NCBI GenBank assembly: GCA_905209455.1
Contig: CAJLTA010000009.1
Location: 1-64,000 of the forward strand
From: an uncultured Collinsella sp.
GTDB lineage: Bacteria > Actinomycetota > Coriobacteriia > Coriobacteriales > Coriobacteriaceae
Length of the DNA stretch: 64,000 nt
Direction: 5' to 3'
Shown: positions 34,072-43,900 of the stretch, one piece after another
Numbering within the stretch: position 1 is the first letter of the stretch
Layout of the letters: each line of letters starts with the position of its first letter
The notes under the pieces: model-generated
The model's database searches: none
What the model was told of the DNA's origin: nothing
Seen by the model: the letters and a program-made list of their open reading frames with translations, nothing else
Made by a program: the position numbers and the translations under genes

Positions 34072-35277
34072 ATGAGCGGACTGATTATCGATAGCGAAGC
34101 CTGTATCGGCTGCGGTCGCTGCGTTCGCGCCTGTGCCTCGGGCGGCATCGTAGTGGAAGGCGAGCGGCCCAACCGTTGCGCCCGCGTAACCGACGGCTGC
34201 ATCCTATGCGGCGGATGTGTCGACGCCTGCCCCGTCAACGCTATCTCGATCGAGCGTGACGAGGCCGCTGGTGCGGTGGACCTTGATGCATATCGAGACA
34301 TTTGGGTCTTCGTGCAGACTGACGAGCACGACGCCGTGGCTCCCGTGGCCTACGAGCTCATGGGCAAGGGGCGCGAGCTTGCCGATGCTCGCGGCTGCCG
34401 TCTGGTGGCACTGGTCGGCATGAGCCCCGAGGGCTCGCTCGGGGACCTGGAACATCTGGTTTGCGCGGGCGCCGACGAAGTCCTGGCCTGTCGCGACGAG
34501 CGTCTGCGCCAAAACGATGCGGAGGTCTACGCCCACTTGATCTGCGATTTGGTAGCCGAACGCAAACCCGAGGCCATCCTATACGGTGCGACCGCTTTTG
34601 GTCGCGAACTGGCACCCGGCGTTGCCGTGCGTTTGCAGACGGGTCTTACGGCCGACTGCACCGTGCTTTCGATGGATGCGGAGACGGGCCTACTGCAGCA
34701 GACGCGCCCGGCGTTTGGCGGCAACTTGATGGCCACCATCATTTGCCCCAACCACCGTCCGCAGATGGCAACGGTGCGCTCCGGTATCTTTAAGGCTCCC
34801 GACTTCGACTACGGCCGTTCCGGCACGATCACCCAGATATCACTTGCGGATGATGCTAAGGCTCGTGTCGAGATCTCGATTCCCGCCGAGGAGTGGGGAC
34901 AGCAGGCTTCGATCGCCGATGCCGAGCGCCTGGTCGTGGTGGGTCGCGGCATTGGCTCCAAGAAAAATCTGCCGCTGATGCGAAGGCTCGCCGAGGCTCT
35001 GGGAGCCGAGCTTGGCTGCACGCGACCTGTCGTGGAGGCCGGCTGGTTGGAGTATCGCCATCAGATTGGCCAGACGGGCGTATCGGTTTCGCCCAAGCTT
35101 CTCGTGAGTATCGGTGTTTCGGGCGCCATCCAGCATCTTGCCGGCATCGGTGGGGCTGAGTGCATTATCGCCATCAACGAGGACCCGGATGCCCCCATTT
35201 TTGGTACTGCCCAGTACAAGGTTGTCGGCGATGCCGTCGAGGTCGTCGAGGAGCTGCTGGCTCAGCTTGAGCGCTAG
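34072..35277 (+). CDS. etfA: Electron transfer flavoprotein alpha subunit with N-terminal 2[4Fe-4S] domain (EtfA/LctC)
   Basis: Residues 1-65 form a ferredoxin domain with two cluster motifs (CIGCGRCVRAC and CILCGGCVDACP). The EtfA domain follows (about 75-401) and ends with the FAD-binding GQTGVSVSPKLLVSIGVSG and INEDPDAPIF. The extra ferredoxin head is what LctC of acetogens has. It suggests electrons pass between lactate, NAD+ and ferredoxin by flavin-based confurcation. ATG abuts the EtfB stop. The stop codon overlaps that of the convergent HD gene by three bases. Confidence 0.9.
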   Translation: MSGLIIDSEACIGCGRCVRACASGGIVVEGERPNRCARVTDGCILCGGCVDACPVNAISIERDEAAGAVDLDAYRDIWVFVQTDEHDAVAPVAYELMGKGRELADARGCRLVALVGMSPEGSLGDLEHLVCAGADEVLACRDERLRQNDAEVYAHLICDLVAERKPEAILYGATAFGRELAPGVAVRLQTGLTADCTVLSMDAETGLLQQTRPAFGGNLMATIICPNHRPQMATVRSGIFKAPDFDYGRSGTITQISLADDAKARVEISIPAEEWGQQASIADAERLVVVGRGIGSKKNLPLMRRLAEALGAELGCTRPVVEAGWLEYRHQIGQTGVSVSPKLLVSIGVSGAIQHLAGIGGAECIIAINEDPDAPIFGTAQYKVVGDAVEVVEELLAQLER

Positions 35278-36086
35278 GCGCGCGCCAGCCAGTCGCGCAT
35301 CTCGTCCTTAAGGCGGCTCCAAGTTGCCTGCGTGGCGGGGTCGGTAAAGGGCCGCGTGATGCCAAAAGGCGCGTCGAGCAGGCGGTAGATATTGCCCTGC
35401 TCGCGCGCCAGCGCGCGGCTCGCTGGATAGACGAGCTCAAACATAAAGCAGATGAGCCCCACCAGGTAGTCCGCCGGCTCGTTGCGCTCGTCGCGCGCGA
35501 CGCAGCGGTGCTCGTCAAAGGCGGCAAGTGTCGGCGACGAGAAACGGCTGCCGAGAAACGTCTTCTCGTCCACCTTGAGGATGGTGTCGACGGTGCTGTC
35601 GGCGATGGTACGCATAATGTCGATCTTGTCGCCATCGCGCACGATATCGCAGAAGCTCCGTGTGCGCTCGTCGAGCTGCGCGGGTAGACGGAAATCGCTG
35701 TGATAGGCAATGCTCGCTCGGATGAGCTCATCTTCTGCCGGGTCATCGATAAAGTCGCGGATGCTCGTTACGGCGGGTGCATCGGCGGGATTCTCGCCAA
35801 AGAGGATCTCGATGCCCAGCACCGCATGGCTCATGCTCTCGGCGTCCTTAAAGGTGTCCCAGCGTCGCAGCTGCTCAAAGCGGCCCATATCGTGCAGCAG
35901 GCCGCAAAGCCATGCCAGGTCAATATCTTCTGACGACCAGCCCTGCTCGCGCGCTACGGCATCGCATGCCTCGGCCACGTGGTACGTATGCTCGATTTTG
36001 AGCGCGATGCGTGGGTTGGTGGCGTCGTAGGCATCGGTGTAGCTTTTGAAGGCCGCGCGCGCCCGGTCTCGATCGATAGCTGTCAT
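35274..36086 (-). CDS. HD-domain phosphohydrolase
   Basis: The 270-residue protein has a classical HD domain: HTYHVAEACDAVA near residue 30, GLLHDMGRFEQ near 65, a later HSDFR near 125, and CDIVRDGDKIDIMR near 145. The set matches metal-dependent phosphohydrolases acting on nucleotides; the substrate is unknown. It is convergent with etfA and overlaps its end by four bases (CTAG). Confidence 0.85.
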   Translation of the reverse strand: MTAIDRDRARAAFKSYTDAYDATNPRIALKIEHTYHVAEACDAVAREQGWSSEDIDLAWLCGLLHDMGRFEQLRRWDTFKDAESMSHAVLGIEILFGENPADAPAVTSIRDFIDDPAEDELIRASIAYHSDFRLPAQLDERTRSFCDIVRDGDKIDIMRTIADSTVDTILKVDEKTFLGSRFSSPTLAAFDEHRCVARDERNEPADYLVGLICFMFELVYPASRALAREQGNIYRLLDAPFGITRPFTDPATQATWSRLKDEMRDWLARA

Positions 36087-36212
36087 AATGACTTCCTAAA
36101 AAGTTGTGTCTTTCGATCCGGTGGCAATTGTAGGTGAACTCGGTTGCTGTCGGATGATGATTCTGCCGTATCGCTACATGCGGCTCGGAGACCTTGTCAG
36201 GATGAGAAGCGT

Positions 36213-36905
36213 ATGGTGCTCAAAATCGTTAGAACCGTCTGGCCGGTGATGCTTACCTATGTTGCAATAGGCGCGCCGTGCGGAATGATCATGGGGCAGA
36301 CGGGAATGGAGCCCTGGATGGTCTTTGCCCTGAGCAGCACGTTTGTGACGGGCAGCGGGCAGTTTATGATCTGTAACCTGTGGCTGGCGGGTGTGCCTGC
36401 AGCATCGATCGTCGCGAGCGTCGCCGCAATCTCCTCGCGCTTTGCGCTTTACTCGGCATCGATCGCACCGCATCTGAGGGGTGCCTCGAAGCGTCAGACG
36501 CTGGCTGTTGCCGCGACACTTACCGAGGAGGCATACGGCATCTCGCTTGCCAAGTTGGTTGAAGGGGAGGATTGGGGCCCGCGTGAGTCCTTCGTGCTCA
36601 ACGTGACCCTTATCGCAACATGGGGCGTTTCGTGTACGACGGGCGCCATCGTCGGCGCCGTTGTCGATGTTCCCACCGCCATTGCAGCCTTTGTCTGCAC
36701 CTCGCTCTTTATCTGCCTGCTCTTTTCGCAGCGGCTGTCGCGCGGCAACGTTGTCGCGGCGGTTTCGGGCGCGGTGTCCGTCGCCGTATGCAAGTTCTTG
36801 GGCCTCACGAATATTGCCGTGCCGGCAAGCGTCGTGGCCGGCATTGCCATTGCGTTGGCGTGCGATGCTGTATTTGACGGAAGAGGTGCCCGCGATGCCC
36901 GTTAA
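36213..36905 (+). CDS. azlC: Branched-chain amino-acid exporter large subunit AzlC
   Basis: The 230-residue membrane protein has the AzlC pattern of about six to seven spans, with a small-residue-rich VTGSGQFMICNLWLAGVP near residue 45 and ATLTEEAYGISLAKL near 100. AzlC and AzlD export branched-chain amino acids such as leucine or azaleucine. The start at MVLKIVR follows AGGA; the frame extending to 36144 is not supported. It overlaps azlD by 11 bp. Confidence 0.9.
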   Translation: MVLKIVRTVWPVMLTYVAIGAPCGMIMGQTGMEPWMVFALSSTFVTGSGQFMICNLWLAGVPAASIVASVAAISSRFALYSASIAPHLRGASKRQTLAVAATLTEEAYGISLAKLVEGEDWGPRESFVLNVTLIATWGVSCTTGAIVGAVVDVPTAIAAFVCTSLFICLLFSQRLSRGNVVAAVSGAVSVAVCKFLGLTNIAVPASVVAGIAIALACDAVFDGRGARDAR

Positions 36906-37218
36906 CGAGTTCTTGGTTCTGTGGCTGTCGTCGTGGGCTGCTATCGCGTTCTTTCGCATCGCGCCGGCGTTCGCCTTGCGCGGGCGGACCCTGTCGCCTC
37001 GCATTACCGAGGCCCTGGGCTATATCCCGCCCGCTGCCTTTGCCGCGCTGGTCGCCAACGACTTGGTGAGCCCCGGCGCGTTCGACGCGGGACTCTGGCC
37101 TGCCTTGGTTCCCTGGATTGCGGCCGCCGGCGTCGTGGTCGTGGCGGTCAAGACAAAATCGATGCTGTGGTGCTGCGTCTCGGGCATCGTACTCTATATT
37201 GTCTTGAGCCTTATATAG
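36895..37218 (+). CDS. azlD: Branched-chain amino-acid exporter small subunit AzlD
   Basis: The 107-residue protein has three to four spans and the AzlD-type pattern: SPRITEALGYIPPAAFAALVANDLV, then WIAAAGVVVVAVKTKSM. ATG lies inside the end of azlC, preceded by GAAGAGG. It is the partner of AzlC. No terminator is obvious before the next gene. Confidence 0.88.
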   Translation: MPVNEFLVLWLSSWAAIAFFRIAPAFALRGRTLSPRITEALGYIPPAAFAALVANDLVSPGAFDAGLWPALVPWIAAAGVVVVAVKTKSMLWCCVSGIVLYIVLSLI

Positions 37219-37367
37219 GGGTGGCGTCGCGGGCGCCGAATCTCGTTCCATCCCAACTTGTCGGATTTTTCACCGAGCTGGTCTATTTCTTCTGGTACCA
37301 TGGTCAAACTTTACTGTAGCAAAGCGTGACGTGGGCTTTTGTACCCCGTCAGCGGAAATGGGGTTTC

Positions 37368-38390
37368 ATGGCACAGGAAGCAACCACCAACGAGCAAAAG
37401 AAATTCAAGGTCCCGCGCATTCCGGGCGACATCATGATCTATCCGATGATCGTCGGTCTTTTGCTCAACACCTTCTGCCCGCAGGTTTTTGAGGTCGGCG
37501 GCTTCTTTACGGCTGCCTGCCGCGGTGGCTCCAATACCATCGTCGCCGCGATCCTGCTGTTTGTGGGCGCCGGCATCAGCTTCAAGTCCACGCCGGGCGC
37601 CATCAAGACCGGCATCGTCGTGCTGATTCCCAAGCTGGTCGTCGCAGCGGCTCTCGGCCTAGGCGTGGCATATTTCTTTAACGACAACTTCCTGGGTCTG
37701 AGCTCCGTGTCTATCATCGGCGGCATTACGTTTTGCAACATGGCGCTCTATACGGGCATCATGGGCGAGTTCGGCGATGAGTCCGAGCAGGGCGCCGTCG
37801 GTATCCTGTTCTTTACGGCCGGCCCCGCCGTCACCATGATCATCCTCGGTGTCTCGGGTCTCGCCAACATCCCCGTCGGCACCATCATCGGATCCATCCT
37901 GCCGCTCGTTATCGGCATGGTTCTGGGTAACCTGTTCCCGTTTATCAAGAACCTGCTAGTTCCCGGTGCCAACCCCGCGATTGCCGTCATCGGATTTCAG
38001 CTCGGTGCGTCCATGAGCCTGTCGAGCTTTATCACCGGTGGCATTTCCGGCATCTTGCTGGGCCTTGTCACGCTGTTTGTCGTCGGTCCCATCACCTTTG
38101 CGTTCGAGCGCCTGTGCGGTGGTAACGGCAAGGCTGCCGTGGCTTGCTCCACCATCGCCGGCACGGCTATGACCACGCCGGTTGCTCTCGCCGAGGTCGC
38201 GCCGCGCTACGCCGAGCTTGCACCCACCGCGTACGCCCAGATCGCCACTGCCGTTATCATCACGGCAATCATAGCTCCGATTCTGACCGGCTGGGTCGAC
38301 AAGAAGTTCTGCCAGGGCAAGGAGGACCTGTCGCCTGCCGGTGTCGAGGCCATCGAGGAGGCCGTCGCGACCGACATCGATGGCGAGTAA
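37368..38390 (+). CDS. kdgT: 2-keto-3-deoxygluconate permease (KdgT family)
   Basis: The 340-residue transporter has about ten spans and KdgT features: IPGDIMIYPMIVGLLLNTF near residue 18, SNTIVAAILLFVGAGISF near 55, FCNMALYTGIMGEFG near 120, and CSTIAGTAMTTPVALAE near 275. It would import 2-keto-3-deoxygluconate or a similar sugar acid by proton symport. There are no pectin or glucuronate genes beside it, so the real substrate is open. ATG at 37368 has a weak GGAAATGGGG site. It ends before a strong terminator. Confidence 0.88.
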   Translation: MAQEATTNEQKKFKVPRIPGDIMIYPMIVGLLLNTFCPQVFEVGGFFTAACRGGSNTIVAAILLFVGAGISFKSTPGAIKTGIVVLIPKLVVAAALGLGVAYFFNDNFLGLSSVSIIGGITFCNMALYTGIMGEFGDESEQGAVGILFFTAGPAVTMIILGVSGLANIPVGTIIGSILPLVIGMVLGNLFPFIKNLLVPGANPAIAVIGFQLGASMSLSSFITGGISGILLGLVTLFVVGPITFAFERLCGGNGKAAVACSTIAGTAMTTPVALAEVAPRYAELAPTAYAQIATAVIITAIIAPILTGWVDKKFCQGKEDLSPAGVEAIEEAVATDIDGE

Positions 38391-38436
38391 CGGCCGTTAC
38401 CGATAATTGATTCCGGCGTGCAATTCGCGCCGTCCG

Positions 38437-38482
38437 AGCGCCCGAACAGAAACTGTTTTGCAGTGATGTTCGGGCGCTTTGC
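38437..38482 (+). terminator. Terminator of kdgT
   Basis: AGCGCCCGAACA (38437-38448) and TGTTCGGGCGCT (38467-38478) pair perfectly, followed by TTTGCT. Confidence 0.7.
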
Positions 38483-38489
38483 TATGATT

Positions 38490-38557
38490 CCCTTTACCCC
38501 TGCGGAGTAAAGGGGTGTTTATTGCCCTGATTCGAATTGGGCGATTCTGCCCATTCG
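38490..38557. promoter_or_regulatory. Two hairpins in the leader of the GGDEF gene
   Basis: The first is CCCTTTAC-N9-GTAAAGGG (38490-38514). The second pairs CGAATTGGGC with GCCCATTCG with a one-base bulge (38533-38557). Both lie within 90 bp of the GGDEF gene's start and could be operators or leader structures. Confidence 0.4.
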
Positions 38558-38579
38558 GATATTGAAGGGATGGCGTCTA

Positions 38580-39722
38580 GTGGTTAAGGCACTCAAGATT
38601 GAGATATTCCTGCTATGCATGATTGTTCTTATCGGGCTTGCCGCGCGAAGTCGTCGCTCCTTGTTCTCGAGCACCCTGCAGCTATTGTTTAGCATGCTTG
38701 GCTACACCTCTGCCGCGTACATATTATTCGATATGATCTGGACGCTTTCGGATGGTGCGGACGGCACGTTGGGTATTGCTGCCAACTGGATTTCCAACGC
38801 GGTTTCGTTTTCGCTCTTTGCCATCGCGTGTCTCATTTGGTTTATCTATTCCGAGACGATGCAGGGCTCTCGCCTTGTGACCTCACGCTATAGGGTGGTG
38901 CTTGTAACGTTGCCTACGGCTCTGGTGGTCGTGCTGGCTTTTACCAGTTACTGGACGCACGCCTTGTTCTATATCGATTCGCAGGGCGTGTATCGTCGCG
39001 GCTTTGCCTATATGACCCAGCCCATTGTCAGCTACTGTTACGTTATACATACGTCCCTGCATGCGTTTGTGCAATCTCGCAGGGTCGAGAGCCTGCAGAC
39101 GAAGGCTATCTATCGAACCTTGGCATTTTTCGCCATTCCGGCCCTGGTGGGCGGTACCTTTCAGATCGTATACTCGGTGCCTGGCCTTTGTGTCGGCATA
39201 ATGATTAGCATGTTGCTGCTCTATATCATCTGCCAGGAGCAACTGATCTCGACTGACCCGTTGACTGGACTCAACAACCGCAACCGTTTTGAGACCTATA
39301 TGCTGTCGCTCTTTTCAAATGTGGATCAGGCCGAAGATGTATATCTGCTTATGATGGACGCTGACGGCTTTAAGCAGATTAACGATCGCTATGGACATGT
39401 GGAGGGCGACCACGCTCTTCAGGTCATATCCGCTGCGCTCAAAGAAGTCTGCTCGGTGTCTGGTGGCTTTATCGCACGCTACGGTGGCGATGAGTTCGTG
39501 GTGCTCCAAAAGGCGGCGGCGGAACAGGACATCATAGATCTGTGTTCGGCGATTAACGACGAGCTCGCGCGCGCTGAGGTTCCGTATCTGTTGCGGATGT
39601 CCATCGGCTACGCACGGGTTGGTGATGGCGTCGATACCTGGCAAGACTTGCTTCGCGCTGCCGACGCGGAACTCTACCGCGTCAAGGCCGAGAAAAAGAA
39701 AGCCGGCGCCCAGATACGCTAG
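38580..39722 (+). CDS. Membrane diguanylate cyclase (GGDEF)
   Basis: The protein of about 380 residues has six or seven N-terminal spans (residues 1-220), such as IEIFLLCMIVLIGLA, FSLFAIACLIWFIY and MISMLLLYIICQE. A GGDEF domain follows with DPLTGLNNRNRFE and the intact active loop RYGGDEF. It should make cyclic di-GMP. I see no RxxD inhibitory motif. A GTG at 38580 with GAAGGGA nine bases upstream is preferred; the frame is open from a TTG at 38562. No EAL partner is nearby. Confidence 0.88.
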   Translation: MVKALKIEIFLLCMIVLIGLAARSRRSLFSSTLQLLFSMLGYTSAAYILFDMIWTLSDGADGTLGIAANWISNAVSFSLFAIACLIWFIYSETMQGSRLVTSRYRVVLVTLPTALVVVLAFTSYWTHALFYIDSQGVYRRGFAYMTQPIVSYCYVIHTSLHAFVQSRRVESLQTKAIYRTLAFFAIPALVGGTFQIVYSVPGLCVGIMISMLLLYIICQEQLISTDPLTGLNNRNRFETYMLSLFSNVDQAEDVYLLMMDADGFKQINDRYGHVEGDHALQVISAALKEVCSVSGGFIARYGGDEFVVLQKAAAEQDIIDLCSAINDELARAEVPYLLRMSIGYARVGDGVDTWQDLLRAADAELYRVKAEKKKAGAQIR

Positions 39723-39726
39723 AAAA

Positions 39727-39768
39727 AAGGGCGCACGACCGTTGCGATGGTTGTGCGCCCTTTTTGCG
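39727..39768 (+). terminator. Terminator of the GGDEF gene
   Basis: GGGCGCACGACC and GGTTGTGCGCCC pair (one G-U) and are followed by TTTTTGCG. Confidence 0.8.
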
Positions 39769-39912
39769 TTTGCGGGGGCCACCGGCCATAATGCCCAGGC
39801 GCGGTGCGGCAAGACGGGCGTCTGCCGCCGCGACTCGGTACGAAATCAACGAGAATCAGTGAGCTCCATTGAGCTAAAGTGTGCGAACGCCCTCTTTAAA
39901 AAGGTGAGCTCG

Positions 39913-40848
39913 CTAGGCTTTTTTGGGTTTGTTGACGATGATGATGCCGCCGCAGACCAACAACAGGGCAACGATGACGGTAACGGGGCTCGTGCCCGCG
40001 CCTTCGCCGAGCAGCAGCGCGCTCAGCAGCACACCAAAGACGGGGTTCATAAACCCAAAGACCGAGACGCGGCTGACGGGGTTGACGGCAAGCAGGCGCG
40101 ACCACAGCGAGTAGGCGACCGCGGAGATAAGCGCCATGTAGATGATGAGCGCGATGGCGGGGGCAATCGCCGTGGGGGAGAGCGCGCCACCCATCAAAAA
40201 GCCGATGGCGGTGAGGACAAGGCCGCCGACCAAGAACTGCCACCCGGCAAGCAAGACGCCGTCGTGCTCGCGCGAGAAGATGCCAATCAGGCAGGTCGAA
40301 AGGGCACCCGCGACGGTGGAGGCTAGGATAAAGCCCTCGCCATCGAGCCTGAAGCCAAAGGTGCCATCCGCGCCCGAAAGGTTGACGAGAGCGACGCCGG
40401 CAAAGCCCAGTACGCAGCCGAGCACTTTGGCCGCATTGAGCTTCTCGGTGTGAAATGCCAGGGCGGCAAAGAGGATTGCGAGGAAGTTGGCGCTGGCCTC
40501 GATGATGGAGCTCGACATGGCGCTGGCGCGCGAGAGGCCCAGGTAGAAAAAGAAGTACTGCCCGATAGTCTGGAAGAGCGACAAGATGCAGATGGGCTTG
40601 ATATCGCGCGCTTGCGGAACGAGCGGTCGGCGTTGGGCCGCACTCATCCCAACGATAACCAGGGCGCCGGCAAGCGTGAAGCGCAAGCCCGCAAAGAGCA
40701 GCTGCGAGGCGCTATCGTGCGCTGGGATACCAAAGAGTGCGTAACCGATCTTGATACAGGGAAAGGCCGATCCCCAGAGTGCACAGCAGACGAGGCAACC
40801 CAGGATGAGTCCGGGTAGGGTGGCGAGATACGGCTTGCGGCTTTCCAT
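39913..40848 (-). CDS. EamA-family (drug/metabolite) transporter
   Basis: The 311-residue protein has ten spans in two EamA repeats: GSAFPCIKIGYALFG at the start, FFFYLGLSRASAMSSSIIEA near residue 105, and WSRLLAVNPVSRVSVFGFMNPVFGVLLS in the second repeat. These transporters export metabolites or amino acids; the substrate cannot be read. The start at MESRKPY follows AAGGA. It is in the same direction as purL but separated from it by the purL terminator. Confidence 0.88.
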   Translation of the reverse strand: MESRKPYLATLPGLILGCLVCCALWGSAFPCIKIGYALFGIPAHDSASQLLFAGLRFTLAGALVIVGMSAAQRRPLVPQARDIKPICILSLFQTIGQYFFFYLGLSRASAMSSSIIEASANFLAILFAALAFHTEKLNAAKVLGCVLGFAGVALVNLSGADGTFGFRLDGEGFILASTVAGALSTCLIGIFSREHDGVLLAGWQFLVGGLVLTAIGFLMGGALSPTAIAPAIALIIYMALISAVAYSLWSRLLAVNPVSRVSVFGFMNPVFGVLLSALLLGEGAGTSPVTVIVALLLVCGGIIIVNKPKKA

Positions 40849-40871
40849 GATGTCCTTCCTACATGCGCGAA

Positions 40872-40911
40872 GCAAAAAAGAACCCGCCACCGGATGTGCC
40901 GGTGGCGGGTG
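40872..40911 (-). terminator. Terminator of purL
   Basis: On the minus strand ACCCGCCACCGG and CCGGTGGCGGGT form a perfect 12-bp stem and are followed by TCTTTTTTGC. It lies 37 bp past the purL stop. Confidence 0.85.
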
Positions 40912-40947
40912 TTGTTACCCGAAGGGATTGTACCCGATGGGAAAGGT

Positions 40948-43900
40948 TTAAGCGAAGTAGGCCACGCCGCTCTCAAAGATCGGCATGAACTTATCGCCGG
41001 GGACATGCTCGGGCACGTTGCGGTACAGGTTGTCGCCGCGACGCTCGGCATGGCCCATCTTGCCCAGGACGCGGCCGTCGGGGCTCGTGATGCCCTCGAT
41101 GGCGAGTGCGGAGCCGTTGGGGTTGACGGAAAGGTCCATGCTGGGCTTGCCATTCTCGCCCACGTACTGCGTGGCGACCTGGCCGTTGGCAATCAGCTGG
41201 GCGAGCACTTCGTCATTGGCGACAAAGCGGCCCTCGCCGTGGCTGATGGCGACGGTGTAGGGGTCGTCCAGGCTGCACTGCGACAGCCACGGGGACAAGT
41301 TGGACGAGATGCGGGTGCGCACCAGACGGCTCTGGTGGCGACCGATGGTGTTGAACGTCAACGTGGGCGCATCGGGCGTGGCGTCGACGATGTCGCCATA
41401 GGGCACCAGGCCGAGCTTGATCAGGGCCTGGAAGCCGTTGCAGATGCCCAGCATCAGGCCATCGCGGGCCTTGAGCAGGTCGCGGACTGCCTCGGTGACC
41501 TCGGGAGCGCGGAAGAACGCCGTGATGAACTTGGCAGAGCCGTCGGGCTCGTCGCCGCCCGAGAAGCCGCCGGGGATCATGACGATCTGGCTTGCACGGA
41601 TGCGGCGGGCAAGCTCGTGGGTGCTCTCGGCGACGGCCTCGGGTGTGAGGTTGTTGATCACGAAGGTGTCGGCCTTGGCACCGGCGGCACGGAAGGCGCG
41701 GGCGCTGTCGTACTCGCAGTTGTTGCCGGGGAACACGGGGATGATCACGCGCGGGCGGGCGATCTTGGCGCCGCCGTACACGTGGATGTCCTTGGCGCGG
41801 AAGTCGATGGTCTCGACCTCGGGGGTCTCGCCGGCGCTGCGGTAGGCGAAGACGCCCTCGATGCCGCTCTCCCAGGCCTCCTGGAGCTCGGCGAGCTCGA
41901 TGACCTCGGAGCCGGTGTCGATGACATAGCCCTCGACGGTGGTGCCCAGGGGCTCGAGAACAATGCCGTCGGCGACCTCGGGCAGCTCGGCGTCCTCGGC
42001 GAGCTCGACGATAAAGCTGCCGTAGAGCGGGGTGAAGAGGCTCTCCACGTCTACATCCTCGGCAAGCTCGATACCGATCTGGTTACCGACGCACATCTTA
42101 AAGAGGCTCTCGGCGCCGCAGCCGTAGCCGGGCGTGGAGATGGCCAGGGCGTTGCCGGTAGCAGTGAGCGCCTCGACGGCGTCAAACGCGGAGAGCAGCT
42201 GCTGAGCGTCGGGACGGTAGTCCTCGCCATAGGTAGCGGGGGCGATGCGGACGACGCGGTGCGTGAGGCCCTTGAACTCGGGCGAGACGGCACGGGCGGC
42301 CCTGCCCACAGCGACGGCGAAGCTGATCAGGGTCGGCGGAACGTTGAGTTCGCCGGCCTCGTCCTCAAACGAACCGCTCATGGAGTCCTTGCCGCCGATG
42401 GCGCCGGCACCCAGGTCGACCTGGGCCATGAGGGCACCCAGGACGGCAGCCATGGGCTTGCCCCAGCGCTCGGCCTCGGTGCGCAGGCGCTCGAAGTACT
42501 CCTGGAAGGAGAGATAGGCGCGCTTGTGCTCAAAGCCGGCAGCCACGAGCTTGGCGATGGACTCGACCACGGACAGGTAGGCGCCCGCAAACTGGTCGGC
42601 TTCCATCAGATAGGGGTTAAAGCCCCATGCCATGGCGCTCGCCGTGGTGGTCTCGCCGTCCACGGGGAACTTGGCGACCATGGCCGAGCTCGGGGTGAGC
42701 TGCGTCTTGCCGCCAAAGGGCATGAGCACGGTTGCGGCACCGATGGTGGAGTCGAAGCGCTCGGAAAGGCCCTTGTTGGAAGCGACGTTGAGGTCGGTGA
42801 CGAGCGAGGTCATGCGTTCAGCGAGCGTGGTGCCGGCCCAGCTGGGCTGCCACACGCTACGGGCGCACACGTGGGCGACCTGGTGCTTGGGTGCGCCGTT
42901 GGAGTTGAGGAACTCGCGGGACAGGTCGACGATGGCGACGCCGTTCCAGGCCATGCGCATGCGCGGCTCGGCGGTAACCTCGGCGATAACGGTCGCCTCG
43001 AGGTTCTCCTCGGCGGCGTAGCCCATGAACTCCTCGACGTCACCGTCGGCGACGGCGCAGGCCATACGCTCCTGGGACTCAGAGATAGCGAGCTCGGTGC
43101 CGTCCAGGCCGTCGTACTTCTTGGTCACGGTGTCCAGGTCGACATACAGGCCGTCGGCAAGCTCGCCCACGGCGACCGAGACGCCGCCGGCGCCAAAGTC
43201 GTTGCAGCGCTTGATCAGGCGGCAGGCGTCGCCGCGGCGGAAGAGGCGCTGCAGCTTGCGCTCGACCGGGGCGTTGCCCTTCTGGACCTCGGCGCCCGAG
43301 GTCTCGACGGACTCGGTGTTCTGGGTCTTGGAGGAGCCGGTGGCGCCACCGATGCCATCGCGGCCGGTGCGGCCGCCCAGCAGGATGATCTTGTCGGTGG
43401 GGGCGGGGCACTCGCGGCGCACGTGGTTTGCCGGGGTAGCGCCCACGACGGCGCCGACCTCCATGCGCTTGGCCACGTAGCCGGGGTGATAGAGCTCGTT
43501 GACCTGATCGGTGGCAAGGCCGATCTGGTTGCCGTAGCTGGAGTAGCCGGCGGCGGCAGTGGTCACGAGCTTGCGCTGCGGCAGCTTGCCCTCGAGCGTC
43601 TCGGAAACCGGGACGGTGGGGTCGCCGGCGCCGGTGACGCGCATGGCCTGGTACACGTAGCTGCGGCCCGAGAGCGGGTCGCGGATGGCGCCGCCCACGC
43701 AGGTGGCGGCACCGCCGAAGGGCTCGATCTCGGTCGGGTGGTTGTGGGTCTCGTTCTTAAAGAGGAACAGCCAGTCCTGGTCCTCGCCATCGACATCGAC
43801 CTTCACCTTGACGGTGCAGGCGTTGATCTCCTCGGACTCATCGACATCGGTCATGACGCCGGTCTTCTTGAGGTACTTGGCGCCGATGGTGCCCATGTCC

